A stretch of 64,000 nucleotides of DNA. It comes from Pseudomonas sp. RIT623. Lineage in GTDB: Bacteria; Pseudomonadota; Gammaproteobacteria; Pseudomonadales; Pseudomonadaceae. Of this stretch, positions 17,856-26,194 are shown piece by piece. The notes below the pieces were generated by a model. That model was given only the letters and a program-made list of their open reading frames with translations. It was not told where the DNA came from and made no database searches. Numbering within the stretch: position 1 is the first letter of the stretch; every line of letters starts with the position of its first letter. The DNA lies in NCBI RefSeq assembly GCF_004519305.1, contig NZ_SOZA01000016.1, positions 1-64,000 of the forward strand. The letters are read 5' to 3'. The position numbers and the translations under genes are program-made.

Positions 17856-17864
17856 GCGCAGCCC

Positions 17865-20744
17865 TTATTGGCAGGCTTCGCAATCCGGCTCGTCGATGGC
17901 GCAGGCCTTCGGTACCGGGGCTGGGCCCGCGGCCTGGACCGGGGCGCTGTCGCCGCCGCTCGACACGGCGTTGAGCTTGCCGGTGTTGATGGTCGACTTC
18001 TCGGTGCTGGTCGCGGCCAGGGCACGGAGGTAGTAGGTGGTCTTCAGACCACGGTACCAGGCCATGCGGTAGGTCACGTCCAGCTTCTTGCCCGAAGCGC
18101 CGGCGATGTACAGGTTCAGCGACTGGGCCTGGTCGATCCACTTCTGGCGACGCGAGGCGGCATCGACGATCCACTTGGTCTCGACTTCGAACGCGGTGGC
18201 GTACAGGTCTTTCAGCTCTTGCGGGATACGCTCGATCTGCTGCACGGAACCATCGTAGTACTTCAGGTCGTTGATCATCACCGAGTCCCACAGGCCACGG
18301 GCCTTGAGGTCGCGGACCAGGTACGGGTTGATCACGGTGAACTCGCCCGACAGGTTCGATTTCACGTACAGGTTCTGGTAGGTCGGCTCGATGGACTGCG
18401 ACACGCCGGTGATGTTGGCGATGGTCGCGGTCGGCGCGATGGCCATGATGTTCGAGTTACGAATACCTTTTTGTACACGCTCGCGCACCGGTGCCCAGTC
18501 CAGGCTTTCGGTCAGGTCGACGTCGATGTACTTCTGGCCACGGGCCTCGATCAGGATCTGTTGCGAATCCAGCGGCAGGATGCCCTTGGACCACAGCGAA
18601 CCCTGGAAGGTCTCGTAGGCGCCGCGCTCGTCGGCCAGGTCGCAGGAAGCCTGGATCGCGTAGTAGCTGACCGCTTCCATCGACTTGTCGGCGAACTCGA
18701 CCGCAGCGTCCGAGCCGTACGGGATGTGCTGCAGGTACAGCGCGTCCTGGAAGCCCATGATGCCCAGGCCGACCGGGCGGTGCTTGAAGTTCGAGTTACG
18801 CGCTTGCGGCACCGAGTAGTAGTTGATGTCGATCACGTTGTCGAGCATGCGCACGGCGGTGTTCACGGTGCGTTGCAGCTTGGCGGTGTCCAGCTTGCCG
18901 TCGACGATGTGGTTCGGCAGGTTGATCGAGCCCAGGTTGCAGACCGCGATCTCGTCCTTGTTGGTGTTCAGGGTGATCTCGGTGCACAGGTTCGAGCTGT
19001 GGACCACGCCCACGTGCTGCTGCGGGCTGCGCAGGTTGCACGGGTCCTTGAAGGTCAGCCATGGGTGGCCGGTCTCGAACAGCATCGACAGCATCTTGCG
19101 CCACAGGTCTTTGGCCTGGATGGTCTTGAACACCTTGATCTTGTTGTACTCGGTCAGGGCTTCGTAGTACTCGTAGCGCTCTTCGAAGGCCTTGCCGGTC
19201 AGGTCGTGCAGATCAGGCACTTCCGATGGCGAGAACAGGGTCCACTTGCCGTCATCGAAGACGCGCTTCATGAACAGGTCAGGGATCCAGTTGGCGGTGT
19301 TCATGTCGTGGGTACGACGACGGTCATCACCGGTGTTCTTGCGCAGCTCGATGAATTCTTCGATGTCGAGGTGCCAGGTTTCCAGGTAGGCGCATACGGC
19401 GCCCTTGCGCTTGCCACCCTGGTTCACGGCCACGGCGGTGTCGTTGACCACTTTCAGGAACGGCACGACGCCTTGCGACTTGCCGTTGGTGCCCTTGATG
19501 TACGAGCCCAAGGCGCGCACCGGGGTCCAGTCGTTACCCAGGCCACCGGCGAATTTCGACAGCATGGCGTTGTCGTGGATCGCGTGGTAGATGCCCGACA
19601 GGTCGTCCGGCACGGTGGTCAGGTAGCAGCTCGACAGCTGCGGACGCAGGGTGCCGGCGTTGAACAGGGTCGGGGTCGAGGCCATGTAGTCGAAGGACGA
19701 CAGCAGGTTGTAGAACTCGATCGCACGGGCTTCTTTGTCTTTCTCTTCCAGCGCCAGGCCCATGGCCACGCGCATGAAGAACACCTGCGGCAGCTCGAAG
19801 CGCACGCCATCCTTGTGGATGAAGTAGCGGTCGTACAGGGTCTGCAGGCCCAGGTAGGTGAACTGCTGGTCGCGCTCGTGGTTGATCGCCTTGCCCATGC
19901 GCTCCAGGTCGTAGCCTTTGAGCGCCGGGTCGAGCAGTTCGAACTCGACGCCTTTCTCGACGTAGGCCGGCAGGGCCTTGGCGTACAGGTCGGCCATCTC
20001 GTGGTGGGTGGCGCTGTCGGCGACGTTCAGGAAGCCCAGGCCTTCGGCGCGCAGGGTGTCCATCAGCAGGCGGGCGGTGACGAACGAGTAGTTCGGCTCG
20101 CGCTCGACCAGGGTACGGGCGGTCATCACCAGGGCGGTGTTGACGTCCTTCAGGGCGACGCCGTCGTACAGGTTCTTCAGGGTTTCGCGCTGGATCAGCT
20201 CGCCATCGACTTCGGCCAGGCCTTCGCAGGCTTCGCTGATGATGGTGTTCAGGCGCGCCATGTCCAGCGGCGCCAGGCTGCCGTCGGCCAGGGTGATGCG
20301 GATGCTTGGGTGCGGCTCGACCACGCTGTCGGCGTTGGAGCGGGTAGCACGCTCCTTGGCACGCTGGTCGCGGTAGATCACGTAGTCACGGGCGACTTTC
20401 TGCTCGCCGGCGCGCATCAGGGCCAGTTCGACCTGGTCCTGGATTTCTTCGATGTGGATGGTGCCACCCGATGGCATGCGACGCTTGAACGTGGCGGTGA
20501 CCTGCTCGGTCAGGCGCGCGACGGTGTCGTGGATGCGCGACGAGGCGGCGGCGGTGCCGCCTTCAACTGCGAGGAACGCCTTGGTGATGGCAACGGTGAT
20601 CTTGTCGTCGGTGTAGGGGACGACAGTGCCGTTACGCTTGATCACGCGCAGTTGACCAGGGGCGGTGGCGGCCAGATCCTGGTTCGAATCGGCGGCCTGA
20701 GGCGCCTTGGCCTGCGGGTTCTCGCGAGTTGTGTCGGTTTGCAT
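17865..20744 (-). CDS. nrdA: class I ribonucleotide reductase alpha subunit
   Basis: A 959-residue catalytic subunit that reduces NDPs to dNDPs with NrdB. It is longer than E. coli NrdA (761) because of its N-terminus: an ATP-cone at about 32-125 (LRVIKRNGTVVPYTDDKITVAI) and a second cone-like segment at about 145-235 (IRITLADGSLAPLDMARLNTII). Two ATP cones are known for Pseudomonas NrdA. The catalytic barrel carries the usual NLCTEI...CNLGSINL stretch. The C-terminus ends in a mobile tail with Cys-Glu-Ala-Cys for thioredoxin or glutaredoxin reduction. It is preceded by a long regulatory leader. Confidence 0.95.
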   Translation of the reverse strand: MQTDTTRENPQAKAPQAADSNQDLAATAPGQLRVIKRNGTVVPYTDDKITVAITKAFLAVEGGTAAASSRIHDTVARLTEQVTATFKRRMPSGGTIHIEEIQDQVELALMRAGEQKVARDYVIYRDQRAKERATRSNADSVVEPHPSIRITLADGSLAPLDMARLNTIISEACEGLAEVDGELIQRETLKNLYDGVALKDVNTALVMTARTLVEREPNYSFVTARLLMDTLRAEGLGFLNVADSATHHEMADLYAKALPAYVEKGVEFELLDPALKGYDLERMGKAINHERDQQFTYLGLQTLYDRYFIHKDGVRFELPQVFFMRVAMGLALEEKDKEARAIEFYNLLSSFDYMASTPTLFNAGTLRPQLSSCYLTTVPDDLSGIYHAIHDNAMLSKFAGGLGNDWTPVRALGSYIKGTNGKSQGVVPFLKVVNDTAVAVNQGGKRKGAVCAYLETWHLDIEEFIELRKNTGDDRRRTHDMNTANWIPDLFMKRVFDDGKWTLFSPSEVPDLHDLTGKAFEERYEYYEALTEYNKIKVFKTIQAKDLWRKMLSMLFETGHPWLTFKDPCNLRSPQQHVGVVHSSNLCTEITLNTNKDEIAVCNLGSINLPNHIVDGKLDTAKLQRTVNTAVRMLDNVIDINYYSVPQARNSNFKHRPVGLGIMGFQDALYLQHIPYGSDAAVEFADKSMEAVSYYAIQASCDLADERGAYETFQGSLWSKGILPLDSQQILIEARGQKYIDVDLTESLDWAPVRERVQKGIRNSNIMAIAPTATIANITGVSQSIEPTYQNLYVKSNLSGEFTVINPYLVRDLKARGLWDSVMINDLKYYDGSVQQIERIPQELKDLYATAFEVETKWIVDAASRRQKWIDQAQSLNLYIAGASGKKLDVTYRMAWYRGLKTTYYLRALAATSTEKSTINTGKLNAVSSGGDSAPVQAAGPAPVPKACAIDEPDCEACQ

Positions 20745-20823
20745 GGGTGGGTGTCTCCACAGTTTCTAGTTTGTTCAGGCGCCGTTGTCGGGCGCCACCG
20801 TTCCGTCCACTTGCTCGATGGCC

Positions 20824-20860
20824 CGGGCGGGGATGCGCGTGAAGCACACGCATCCGCCCG
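20824..20860 (-). promoter_or_regulatory. strong hairpin in the nrdA leader
   Basis: CGGGC-GG-GGATGCG...CGCATCC-GCCCG forms a bulged stem of about 15 bp around a short loop, 80-116 bp before the nrdA start. A second smaller hairpin (GGCGCC...GGCGCC) lies nearer the gene. There is no U-run, so it is not a plain terminator. It could be an mRNA stability or regulatory element. Confidence 0.5.
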
Positions 20861-21127
20861 CTCGGGCTTACCGACTTCGGGACAGACTCAGGAATTAGGG
20901 GCAGTAACCTGCCGCTCCCTGGCCGAAGTCAAAGGTTCTGGGCGTACCCAAAATCTGTTGCTGATGAGTGCGGGCCTTGCCTGCAACACTCATACCCGAA
21001 CAAGGCCGTCTGCGGCTTGCCTCGGTCGCCCTCCGCAGGAGCGGTTTGGCTGTTGAAATCACCTTAAGTTCAGACAGAAAATTCGCTTGAATTTGCCTGT
21101 TGACTTGTGTTTGTGATTTTGCGCAAA

Positions 21128-21175
21128 ACCCAATATCTAGTGGTTCGCTGCGATAGGGATACAAGATAATGCGGT
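21128..21175 (-). promoter_or_regulatory. NrdR box pair overlapping the nrdA promoter
   Basis: ACCCAATATCTAGTGG (core 21131-21140) fits the NrdR consensus closely. A second, weaker box has its core at 21162-21171 (CAAGATAATG). The cores are 31 bp apart, the canonical three-turn spacing for NrdR. On the minus strand, TAGATA in box 1 could be the -10 element and TTGTAT next to box 2 the -35, with a long spacer. NrdR-ATP/dATP repression of nrdA is the expected control. Confidence 0.75.
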
Positions 21176-21201
21176 CCAGGGGGCTTTGCAAGGTCGGCAC
21201 C

Positions 21202-21243
21202 TGTGGATAACTTGTGGGTACTTTGTGAGTCATCCGTGGGTAT
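21202..21243 (-). promoter_or_regulatory. DnaA boxes upstream of nrdA
   Basis: TGTGGATAA at 21202-21210 is a perfect DnaA box. TGTGGGTAC (21213-21221) and CGTGGGTAT (21235-21243) are weaker copies in the same orientation. They lie just upstream of the NrdR boxes. In E. coli, DnaA also controls nrdAB. The distance to the rstA-like gene (21497) makes nrdA the likelier target. Confidence 0.6.
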
Positions 21244-21496
21244 TCGCTGTAGGCCTTGTCCCAAGTGGTTTGCACTATTTTTTGCCTGTGCTACGCCGCC
21301 GCGAAGATTTTTTAGGGCGCGCACCCTATCACAAAAAACGGTTCAGTCGAGGGCTGTTTGCGGTGGTTGGCAGGGGTGGGGGCGGGACGTAGTATCCGGG
21401 GCTGATGTTGCGCTTTGGTGAAGGCGGATTAGCGCTGCAATCAAAGGCCGGCACGGACAACGCAAGGCCAGACAATAACCAGAAGAAGGAAAGGCC

Positions 21497-22192
21497 ATGG
21501 ACCAGCCAATCAACCGCATCCTGATCGTCGAGGACGACCAGCGCCTGGCCGAACTGACTGCCGAATACCTCCAGGTCAACGGCTTCGAAGTGGCGGTGGA
21601 GGGCGACGGTGGCCGCGCCGCGCGGCGTATCATCGACAGCCAGCCAGACCTGGTGATCCTCGACCTGATGCTGCCCGGCGAAGACGGCCTGAGCATCTGC
21701 CGCCGGGTACGTGGCCAGTACCCCGGGCCGATCCTCATGCTCACCGCCCGCAGCGATGAGCTCGACCAGGTCCAGGGCCTGGACCTGGGCGCCGACGACT
21801 ATGTGTGCAAGCCGGTGCGTCCGCGCTTGCTGCTGGCGCGCATCAATGCCCTGCTGCGCCGCAGCGAGGCCCCGGAACGTCGCTCGGATCTGAGCTTCGG
21901 CCCGCTGCATATAGACAGTCGCCAACGCGAGGCGCGCCTGAACGGCCAGTTGATCGAGCTGACCGGCGCCGAATTCGACCTGCTCTGGCTGCTGGCCAGC
22001 AACGCCGGGCGGGTGCTGTCGCGCGAGGAGATCTTCACCTCGCTGCGCGGCGTCGGCTACGACGGCCAGGACCGCTCCATCGATGTGCGCATCTCCAAGA
22101 TCCGCCCCAAGATCGGCGACGACCCGATCACCCCGCGGCTGATCAAGACCCTGCGCAGCAAGGGCTACCTGTTCGTCGGCGAGGTGCCATGA
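21497..22192 (+). CDS. OmpR-family response regulator, RstA-like
   Basis: A 231-residue response regulator. The receiver domain has the acidic pocket VEDD, phospho-acceptor Asp56 (LVILDLMLPGEDG) and the conserved Lys in VCKPVRP. The C-terminal winged helix reads LTGAEFDLLWLLASNAGRVLSREEIF. It resembles RstA of enterobacteria. The gene starts 753 bp from nrdA, divergently, and overlaps the kinase gene by 4 bp (ATGA). The inducing signal in Pseudomonas is unknown. Confidence 0.88.
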   Translation: MDQPINRILIVEDDQRLAELTAEYLQVNGFEVAVEGDGGRAARRIIDSQPDLVILDLMLPGEDGLSICRRVRGQYPGPILMLTARSDELDQVQGLDLGADDYVCKPVRPRLLLARINALLRRSEAPERRSDLSFGPLHIDSRQREARLNGQLIELTGAEFDLLWLLASNAGRVLSREEIFTSLRGVGYDGQDRSIDVRISKIRPKIGDDPITPRLIKTLRSKGYLFVGEVP

Positions 22193-23790
22193 ACTCGATC
22201 TTCCTGCGTATCTATGGCGGCATGCTCGCGGTGCTGGTGCTGGTGGCCGTGCTCGGTGTGCTCAGCCTGCACCTGCTCAACGAGATCCGCGCCGGCCAGC
22301 ACCGCGAGCGCCTGGCCCAGGGCACCTTCAGCCTGATGGCCGACAACCTGGCGCAGCAGAACGCGGTGGAGCGCACCCGTTCGCTGGTGATCTGGGAGCG
22401 CCTGCTCGGCGTGCCGCTGGACCTGCAGCCGCTGTCGGCCTTTACCCTCGACGGTGGACAGCGGGCGCGCCTGTACCGTGACCTGGTGGTGGTGGAGAAG
22501 ACCGGCCCGCATGCCGCCCGGGTGCTGCGCCGGATCGGTCACGAAGACCTGCTGCTGGTGGCCGAGGTCAAGCAGATCAGCGAGCAGTTGGCCCGCGCTA
22601 CCCTCTACCTGCTGGCCGATGAACTGGTGCGTTATCCGGTGACCGAGCAGCAGAATCGACTGGCGCAAATACGCCAGGAGAAAGGCTTTGGTTTCGCCGT
22701 CGCCTTGCAACGTATCGAGCGCGCCGGGTTGGATGACGACCAGCGGCGGCGGGTGGAGGAGGGGGACACGGTCATGGCCCTGGGCCGCGATGGCGACTCG
22801 ATCCGCGTGTTCTCGGGGTTGCCCGGGTCGCCCTGGGTGCTGGAGATCGGCCCGTTGTACCAGCTCAACCCCTATCCGCCGCAGTTGCTGATCCTGATCG
22901 CCTTTCTCGGCTTGTGCCTGATCGGCCTGGTGGTCTACCTGCTGGTGCGCCAACTGGAGCGCCGGGTGTCGGGCCTGGAAGTGGCGGCCACGCGCATCGC
23001 CCAGGGCAGCCTCGACACCAGGGTGCCAGCCGGCGACGCCGACTCGGTAGGGCGTCTGGCCGAGGCCTTCAACGGTATGGCCGAGCACCTGCAACGCTCG
23101 CTGACCATGCAGCGCGAGCTGGTGCGGGCGGTGTCCCACGAGCTGCGCACCCCGGTGGCGCGGCTGCGCTTCGGCCTGGAGATGATCGAGAGCGCCGGCA
23201 GCGACGAGGCCCGGGCCAAGCACCTGGCGGGCATGGACGGCGATATCCAGGACCTGGACAAGTTGGTCGACGAGATGCTCACCTACGCGCGCCTGGAGCA
23301 GGGCGCGCCGGCGTTGAACTTCCAGGCTGTGGACCTGGACGCCTTGCTGGCGCGGGTGATCGACGAGCTGGCGCCGTTGCGCGCCGAGGTGCGCGTGCTG
23401 CGGGGGGAATGCCACGGCCTGGACGGCGGCGCCTGGGTCGAAGCCGAGCCGCGCTACCTGCACCGAGCCTTGCAGAACCTGGTGCGCAACGCCATGCGCC
23501 ATGCCGAGGGGGAGGTGCGCCTGAGCTACCAGCTGGGGCAGGAGCGCTGCCGGATCGACGTCGAGGACGACGGCCCGGGTATTCCGCAAGGGGTGTGGGA
23601 CCGCATCTTCACCCCCTTCACGCGCCTGGACGACAGCCGCACCCGCGCCTCGGGCGGGCATGGACTGGGCCTGTCGATCGTGCGGCGGATCATCTACTGG
23701 CACGGCGGCCGAGCGCTGGTCGGGCGCAGCACCACGCTGGGTGGCGCCTGCTTCAGCCTGAGCTGGCCGCGGGAGCAGCCACGGGATTAA
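22189..23790 (+). CDS. sensor histidine kinase, RstB-like
   Basis: A 533-residue membrane kinase. TM1 is at about 6-28, a periplasmic domain of about 200 residues follows, and TM2 is at about 228-252. After it come HAMP, a HisKA dimerisation helix with His317 (RAVSHELRTPVARLRF) and a HATPase_c domain with N-box NLVRNAMRHA and G-boxes DDGPGIP and GGHGLGLSIV. The ATG start overlaps the regulator stop. Its TAA stop lies in the TTAA shared with the convergent PPTase gene. Confidence 0.88.
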   Translation: MNSIFLRIYGGMLAVLVLVAVLGVLSLHLLNEIRAGQHRERLAQGTFSLMADNLAQQNAVERTRSLVIWERLLGVPLDLQPLSAFTLDGGQRARLYRDLVVVEKTGPHAARVLRRIGHEDLLLVAEVKQISEQLARATLYLLADELVRYPVTEQQNRLAQIRQEKGFGFAVALQRIERAGLDDDQRRRVEEGDTVMALGRDGDSIRVFSGLPGSPWVLEIGPLYQLNPYPPQLLILIAFLGLCLIGLVVYLLVRQLERRVSGLEVAATRIAQGSLDTRVPAGDADSVGRLAEAFNGMAEHLQRSLTMQRELVRAVSHELRTPVARLRFGLEMIESAGSDEARAKHLAGMDGDIQDLDKLVDEMLTYARLEQGAPALNFQAVDLDALLARVIDELAPLRAEVRVLRGECHGLDGGAWVEAEPRYLHRALQNLVRNAMRHAEGEVRLSYQLGQERCRIDVEDDGPGIPQGVWDRIFTPFTRLDDSRTRASGGHGLGLSIVRRIIYWHGGRALVGRSTTLGGACFSLSWPREQPRD

Positions 23791-24482
23791 ACGCTGACCA
23801 GGCTCAGCAGATGACTGCCCTGTACGCAGAACTGGCCGTCCAGCTCGGCGCCGTGACGCCAGTCGCTCGACAGGTCGGTGAGCAGGCGTAGGCGGGCATG
23901 GCCGTCGGCGGACCAGCCCAGCAGTTCGGCGTGCTCAAAATAGAAGCGCTGGCCGGTGATGGGGTACAGCGCCTTGAACAGGCTTTCCTTCAGCGAGAAG
24001 GTCAGGGTCACAGCCAGTGCCTGCTGGCTTCGATCCAGGCGTTCGAGCTCGGCGGGGGTGAGGATTTCCCCTGCCAGGCGTTCGGCGCGCGCTTCGCTCA
24101 GCAGGGTTTCCTGGTCCAACCCAAGCCCTGTGCCCTGGGCCGCCACCACGGCTGCCGCCCAGCCCTGGCCATGGGTGATCGAACCATGGATCCCCGTCGG
24201 CCAGATGGGCGAGCGGTCCTCGTGGGTGGCCGGCACATAGTCACGACCATCCAGCCGCCGCAGCGCCTCGCGGGCGCATACCCGGCCGGCCAGGTATTCG
24301 GCCTGGCGCTTGGCCACCGAGCGTTGCAGGCTGGCGGTCGGAACGATGCCGGCGCGCTGGAAATCGTCGGCTGCCAGGTGGGCAGGGTCGAAGGCGCAGC
24401 TGACCAGCACCGCGCCGGGGACCGGGTGGGGCAGGGGCCAGTGGTGCTGGAGCGGGGCGCAGCAGGTGGGGAGTCTGTTCAT
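23787..24482 (-). CDS. 4'-phosphopantetheinyl transferase, EntD-like
   Basis: A 231-residue Sfp/EntD-type enzyme that loads the phosphopantetheine arm of CoA onto carrier proteins (siderophore NRPS or fatty-acid ACP). The motifs GSITHGQGWAAAVVA, LGLDQE (Mg-binding Asp) and FSLKESLFKALYP (catalytic Glu and Lys) are in the right order. The ATG at 24482 gives the MNRLPTCC start, and the longer upstream frame has no family match. It is convergent with the rstB-like gene. In pseudomonads such a single PPTase often serves pyoverdine synthesis. Confidence 0.88.
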   Translation of the reverse strand: MNRLPTCCAPLQHHWPLPHPVPGAVLVSCAFDPAHLAADDFQRAGIVPTASLQRSVAKRQAEYLAGRVCAREALRRLDGRDYVPATHEDRSPIWPTGIHGSITHGQGWAAAVVAAQGTGLGLDQETLLSEARAERLAGEILTPAELERLDRSQQALAVTLTFSLKESLFKALYPITGQRFYFEHAELLGWSADGHARLRLLTDLSSDWRHGAELDGQFCVQGSHLLSLVSV

Positions 24483-24555
24483 GGGCGATATTGTGCCAGC
24501 CTGTTGGCTGGTGGTGGAGCAGATATTTGGGGCTGCAAAGCAGCCCCGGCAATCC

Positions 24556-25347
24556 TCAGTCAAACGCCGTCTTGAGGAACGCCTGCATATCCCTCCAGGA
24601 GCTTTCGTCAGCCGCCTTGTCATAGCCGATATCCGGCCCGCCATGTCCACCATGCCCCAACCGATCCGCATCCGGGTTGGTAAACCCATGCTTGGCCCCC
24701 GGGATCCCGACGAACTTGTAGTCGGCCTTGGCCGCATCCATCTCAGCCTTGAACGCCGCCACCTGCTCCGGGGTGACCATGCTGTCGGCCTCGCCGTGTT
24801 CCACCAGGATCTTCGCCCGGATCACTTCGGGTTTGGCCGGCGTCTGGGTCACCAGCGCGCCATGGAAGCTCACCACGCCATCGAGCTTTTCACCGCGGCG
24901 CGCCGCGTCCAGCACCACCTTGCCGCCGAAGCAGTAGCCGATGGCCGCCAGCTGGTGCTTGTTGGTGTTGGGCTGGATCTTCAGCAGCTCCAGCCCTGCG
25001 TCGAAGCGCCGCGCCGCCGCTTTCGGGTCTTTCATCGCCGCCGCCATGAACGCCTGGGCGTCGGCGGGGTGCTCGGTGTGCTTGCCATCGCCGTACATGT
25101 CGATGGCCAGGGCGTTGTAGCCCAGCGCCGCGAGGTCGCGGGCACGGCGCTTGGCGTAGTCGTTCAGGCCCCACCACTCATGCACCACGACGATGCCGGG
25201 GCGTTTGCCCGCGAGGGCGTCGTCGTAGGCGTAGTAGCCGACCAGGCGATTGCCGTCGGCGTCCTGGTAGGGGATCTCGCGAGTCTGCACCGCCGCCTGG
25301 GCGAGGGTGGCGCTGCACAGCAGCGCCAGGGCAAGCAGGGTACGCAT
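24556..25347 (-). CDS. periplasmic dienelactone hydrolase-family protein
   Basis: A 263-residue alpha/beta hydrolase. The signal peptide covers about 1-18 (cleavage after AQA). The fold has VVHEWWGLNDY, a nucleophile elbow with Cys in GYCFGGK, an acid in VEHGEADSMVTPE and a His in GAKHGFTNPDA, which are the DLH triad positions. A cysteine nucleophile fits carboxymethylenebutenolidase relatives, although an exported form is unlikely to act in chlorocatechol degradation. GAGGAG lies 7 nt before the ATG. It is divergent from oprH. Confidence 0.85.
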   Translation of the reverse strand: MRTLLALALLCSATLAQAAVQTREIPYQDADGNRLVGYYAYDDALAGKRPGIVVVHEWWGLNDYAKRRARDLAALGYNALAIDMYGDGKHTEHPADAQAFMAAAMKDPKAAARRFDAGLELLKIQPNTNKHQLAAIGYCFGGKVVLDAARRGEKLDGVVSFHGALVTQTPAKPEVIRAKILVEHGEADSMVTPEQVAAFKAEMDAAKADYKFVGIPGAKHGFTNPDADRLGHGGHGGPDIGYDKAADESSWRDMQAFLKTAFD

Positions 25348-25369
25348 GGTCAGGCTCCTCGTTCGGTTC

Positions 25370-25425
25370 GTTCAGCCAGGGTTCAGGCCGGGTTCAGCCA
25401 GGGTTCAGGGCGACCTCCCTACTCT
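25370..25425 (+). promoter_or_regulatory. PhoP-box array and -10 of the oprH-phoPQ promoter
   Basis: GTTCAG occurs four times at exactly 11-bp steps (25370, 25381, 25392, 25403), the half-site spacing of PhoP dimers. A TACTCT element at 25420 lies 11 bp beyond the last repeat, the usual PhoP class arrangement. This fits Mg2+-responsive autoregulation of oprH-phoP-phoQ. Confidence 0.8.
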
Positions 25426-25468
25426 AGCCCCCAGACAGAAACAACGCATCCAACTGGAGTACCTAACC

Positions 25469-26074
25469 ATGAAAACGCTCAACACCCTGATCGCCGCCAT
25501 GGCCGTTTGCGCCGCCGGCCTCACCACCGCCGCCCAGGCCGACGACAACTTCGCCAGCCTGACCTACGGCCAGACCAGCGACAAAGTGCGCAAGTCCGGC
25601 ATGCTGCAGAGCAACACCAATGGCCTGAATGCCGACGGCATCATCGGCAAGGACAGCACCTGGGGCGCGCGCCTGGGCAAGATCAACGACCAGGGCCGCT
25701 ACTACCTGACCTACGACAACGTCTCGGGTGATCATGGCGGTGTCAAGCTGCGCCAGGAAAACCTGCTCGGCAGCTACGACTTGTTCCTGCCGGTGGGCGA
25801 TACCACCAAGCTGTTCGGTGGTGGCAGCCTGGGCATGACCAAGCTGACCCAGGACTCGCCAGGCGCTCGTCGCGACACCGACTACGGCTACGCCGTTGGC
25901 CTGCAGGCCGGGGTGATCCAGGAAGTTACCGACAATACCGCGGTGGAGCTGGGCTACCGTTACCTACGCAGCAACGCTTCCACCGAAATCGGTGCCCATG
26001 GTGGGCCCAAGGACGGCACCCTGCGCCTGAAAAGCAGCGCGCAAACCTACCTGGCGGCTACCTACAAGTTCTGA
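25469..26074 (+). CDS. oprH: outer membrane protein H1
   Basis: A 201-residue small beta-barrel protein with a signal peptide (cleavage after Ala24 in AAQA|DDNFASLTYG) and a C-terminal Phe (AATYKF) typical of barrel proteins. OprH binds LPS and stabilises the outer membrane in low Mg2+. Its place directly before phoP and behind a PhoP-box array supports the call. The long upstream in-frame extension is ignored because the signal peptide sets the start. Confidence 0.92.
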   Translation: MKTLNTLIAAMAVCAAGLTTAAQADDNFASLTYGQTSDKVRKSGMLQSNTNGLNADGIIGKDSTWGARLGKINDQGRYYLTYDNVSGDHGGVKLRQENLLGSYDLFLPVGDTTKLFGGGSLGMTKLTQDSPGARRDTDYGYAVGLQAGVIQEVTDNTAVELGYRYLRSNASTEIGAHGGPKDGTLRLKSSAQTYLAATYKF

Positions 26075-26098
26075 GGCCGCTGTTATCCTGTCCTGGCC

Positions 26099-26158
26099 TC
26101 ATCGCGGGGCAAGCTCGCTCCCACGTATCCCCGTGGGAGTGGGCTTGCCCCGCGATGA
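26099..26158. repeat. REP inverted pair between oprH and phoP
   Basis: Arms 26099-26125 and 26132-26158 are close complements (TCATCGCGGGGCAAGC / GCTTGCCCCGCGATGA) and match the repeat at 1931-1994. As a strong hairpin it may lower phoPQ expression relative to oprH or stabilise the oprH message. Confidence 0.85.
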
Positions 26159-26194
26159 CAATCGAACAGGCGTATCCACGTTAAGGAGATCTGC

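Noticed and set aside
16677..21056. Very long open frame (1459 codons) on the plus strand across nrdB and nrdA
   Set aside because: It is antisense to two well-supported ribonucleotide reductase genes. Its translation is Val/Gly/His/Gln-rich low-complexity sequence, typical of the mirror frame of high-GC genes.
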